NCBI GenBank assembly: GCA_963763365.1
Contig: CAVXOE010000004.1
Span: 61,325 to 125,324, forward strand
Source: VAZQ01 sp963763365
GTDB taxonomy: Bacteria > Pseudomonadota > Alphaproteobacteria > Rhizobiales > Xanthobacteraceae
Direction of reading: 5' to 3'
Length of the DNA: 64,000 bases
Made by a program: the position numbers and the translations under genes
Part shown: piece after piece, positions 64,000 to 64,000 of the stretch
Numbering within the stretch: the stretch's first letter is position 1
Layout of the letters: each line of letters starts with the position of its first letter
Notes under the pieces: generated by a model
Told to the model about the DNA's origin: nothing
The model's database searches: none
What the model saw: only the letters and a program-made list of their open reading frames with translations

Positions 64000-64000
64000 T

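Overview
The window reads as a chromosomal segment of a high-GC alphaproteobacterium of the order Hyphomicrobiales, most like the Bradyrhizobium/Xanthobacteraceae group. The reasons are the GC-rich codon use, several orphan Bug/TctC solute-binding proteins, a MASE1-HWE histidine kinase, GC-rich palindromic intergenic repeats, FixK/FNR-type boxes and small proteins typical of that group. This is an inference from content; no marker gene was compared.

Layout. 0.0-2.4 kb: an SDR dehydrogenase (cut by the window edge) and an NMT1/THI5-like substrate-binding protein, divergent from a LysR regulator. 2.4-27.8 kb: a surface-glycan region. It has a zinc-ribbon methyltransferase, sulfate activation genes cysD-cysNC, an acyltransferase, a winged-helix regulator plus NusG paralog, and a pseudaminic-acid-type pathway (PseB, PseC, aldo/keto reductase, a PseG-PseH fusion, PseI, and an SpsF-like nucleotidyltransferase fused to a class III aminotransferase). 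Tailoring and export genes follow: methyltransferases, PhyH-like dioxygenase, hexapeptide acyltransferase, MurJ-like flippase, capsule-type protein, FemAB/GNAT-like protein, pyruvyltransferase, UDP-GlcNAc 2-epimerase and a glycosyltransferase. 28-34.8 kb: orphan Bug proteins, a PanB-like enzyme, a sensor kinase and small proteins. 35-37.6 kb: a lone topoisomerase III. 37.8-47.9 kb: a catabolic block (two flavin monooxygenases, VOC dioxygenase, IclR regulator, TRAP transporter, PhyH-like dioxygenase, Bug protein). Two near-identical 17-bp palindromes sit at the IclR/VOC divergent promoter and upstream of the dioxygenase-TRAP operon. 48-55.2 kb: a coiled-coil protein, PPK2 and a HlyD-RbbA-YhhJ ABC exporter, with FNR/FixK-type boxes in their promoters. 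55.2-64 kb: an accessory zone with a GNAT gene interrupted by one amber codon, tRNA-Gly(CCC) with an adjacent tyrosine recombinase, short phage-type genes, two 3' fragments of other tRNAs, and a DUF3300-DUF2950 pair between two 120-bp direct repeats.

Data quality matters here. Between about 0.2 and 27.8 kb most genes are broken by single-base frame changes, and I reconstruct about 30. Nearly all are one-base insertions that restore a family-typical protein when removed. From 28 to 64 kb I see only two more (in rbbA and in a 58.2 kb small ORF). Bacterial gene decay favours deletions, so an insertion-biased sequencing or assembly error is the simplest reading. I therefore give the reconstructed span of each gene and mark the break points.

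Most notable: the DUF3300 protein carries a C-terminal peptidase-S74-like self-cleaving chaperone domain with the Ser/Lys pair; the Pse locus has two enzyme fusions and no recognisable PseF; the IclR operator pair; and the FNR/FixK boxes tying PPK2 to the RbbA exporter. I found no CRISPR array, rRNA gene or insertion sequence.
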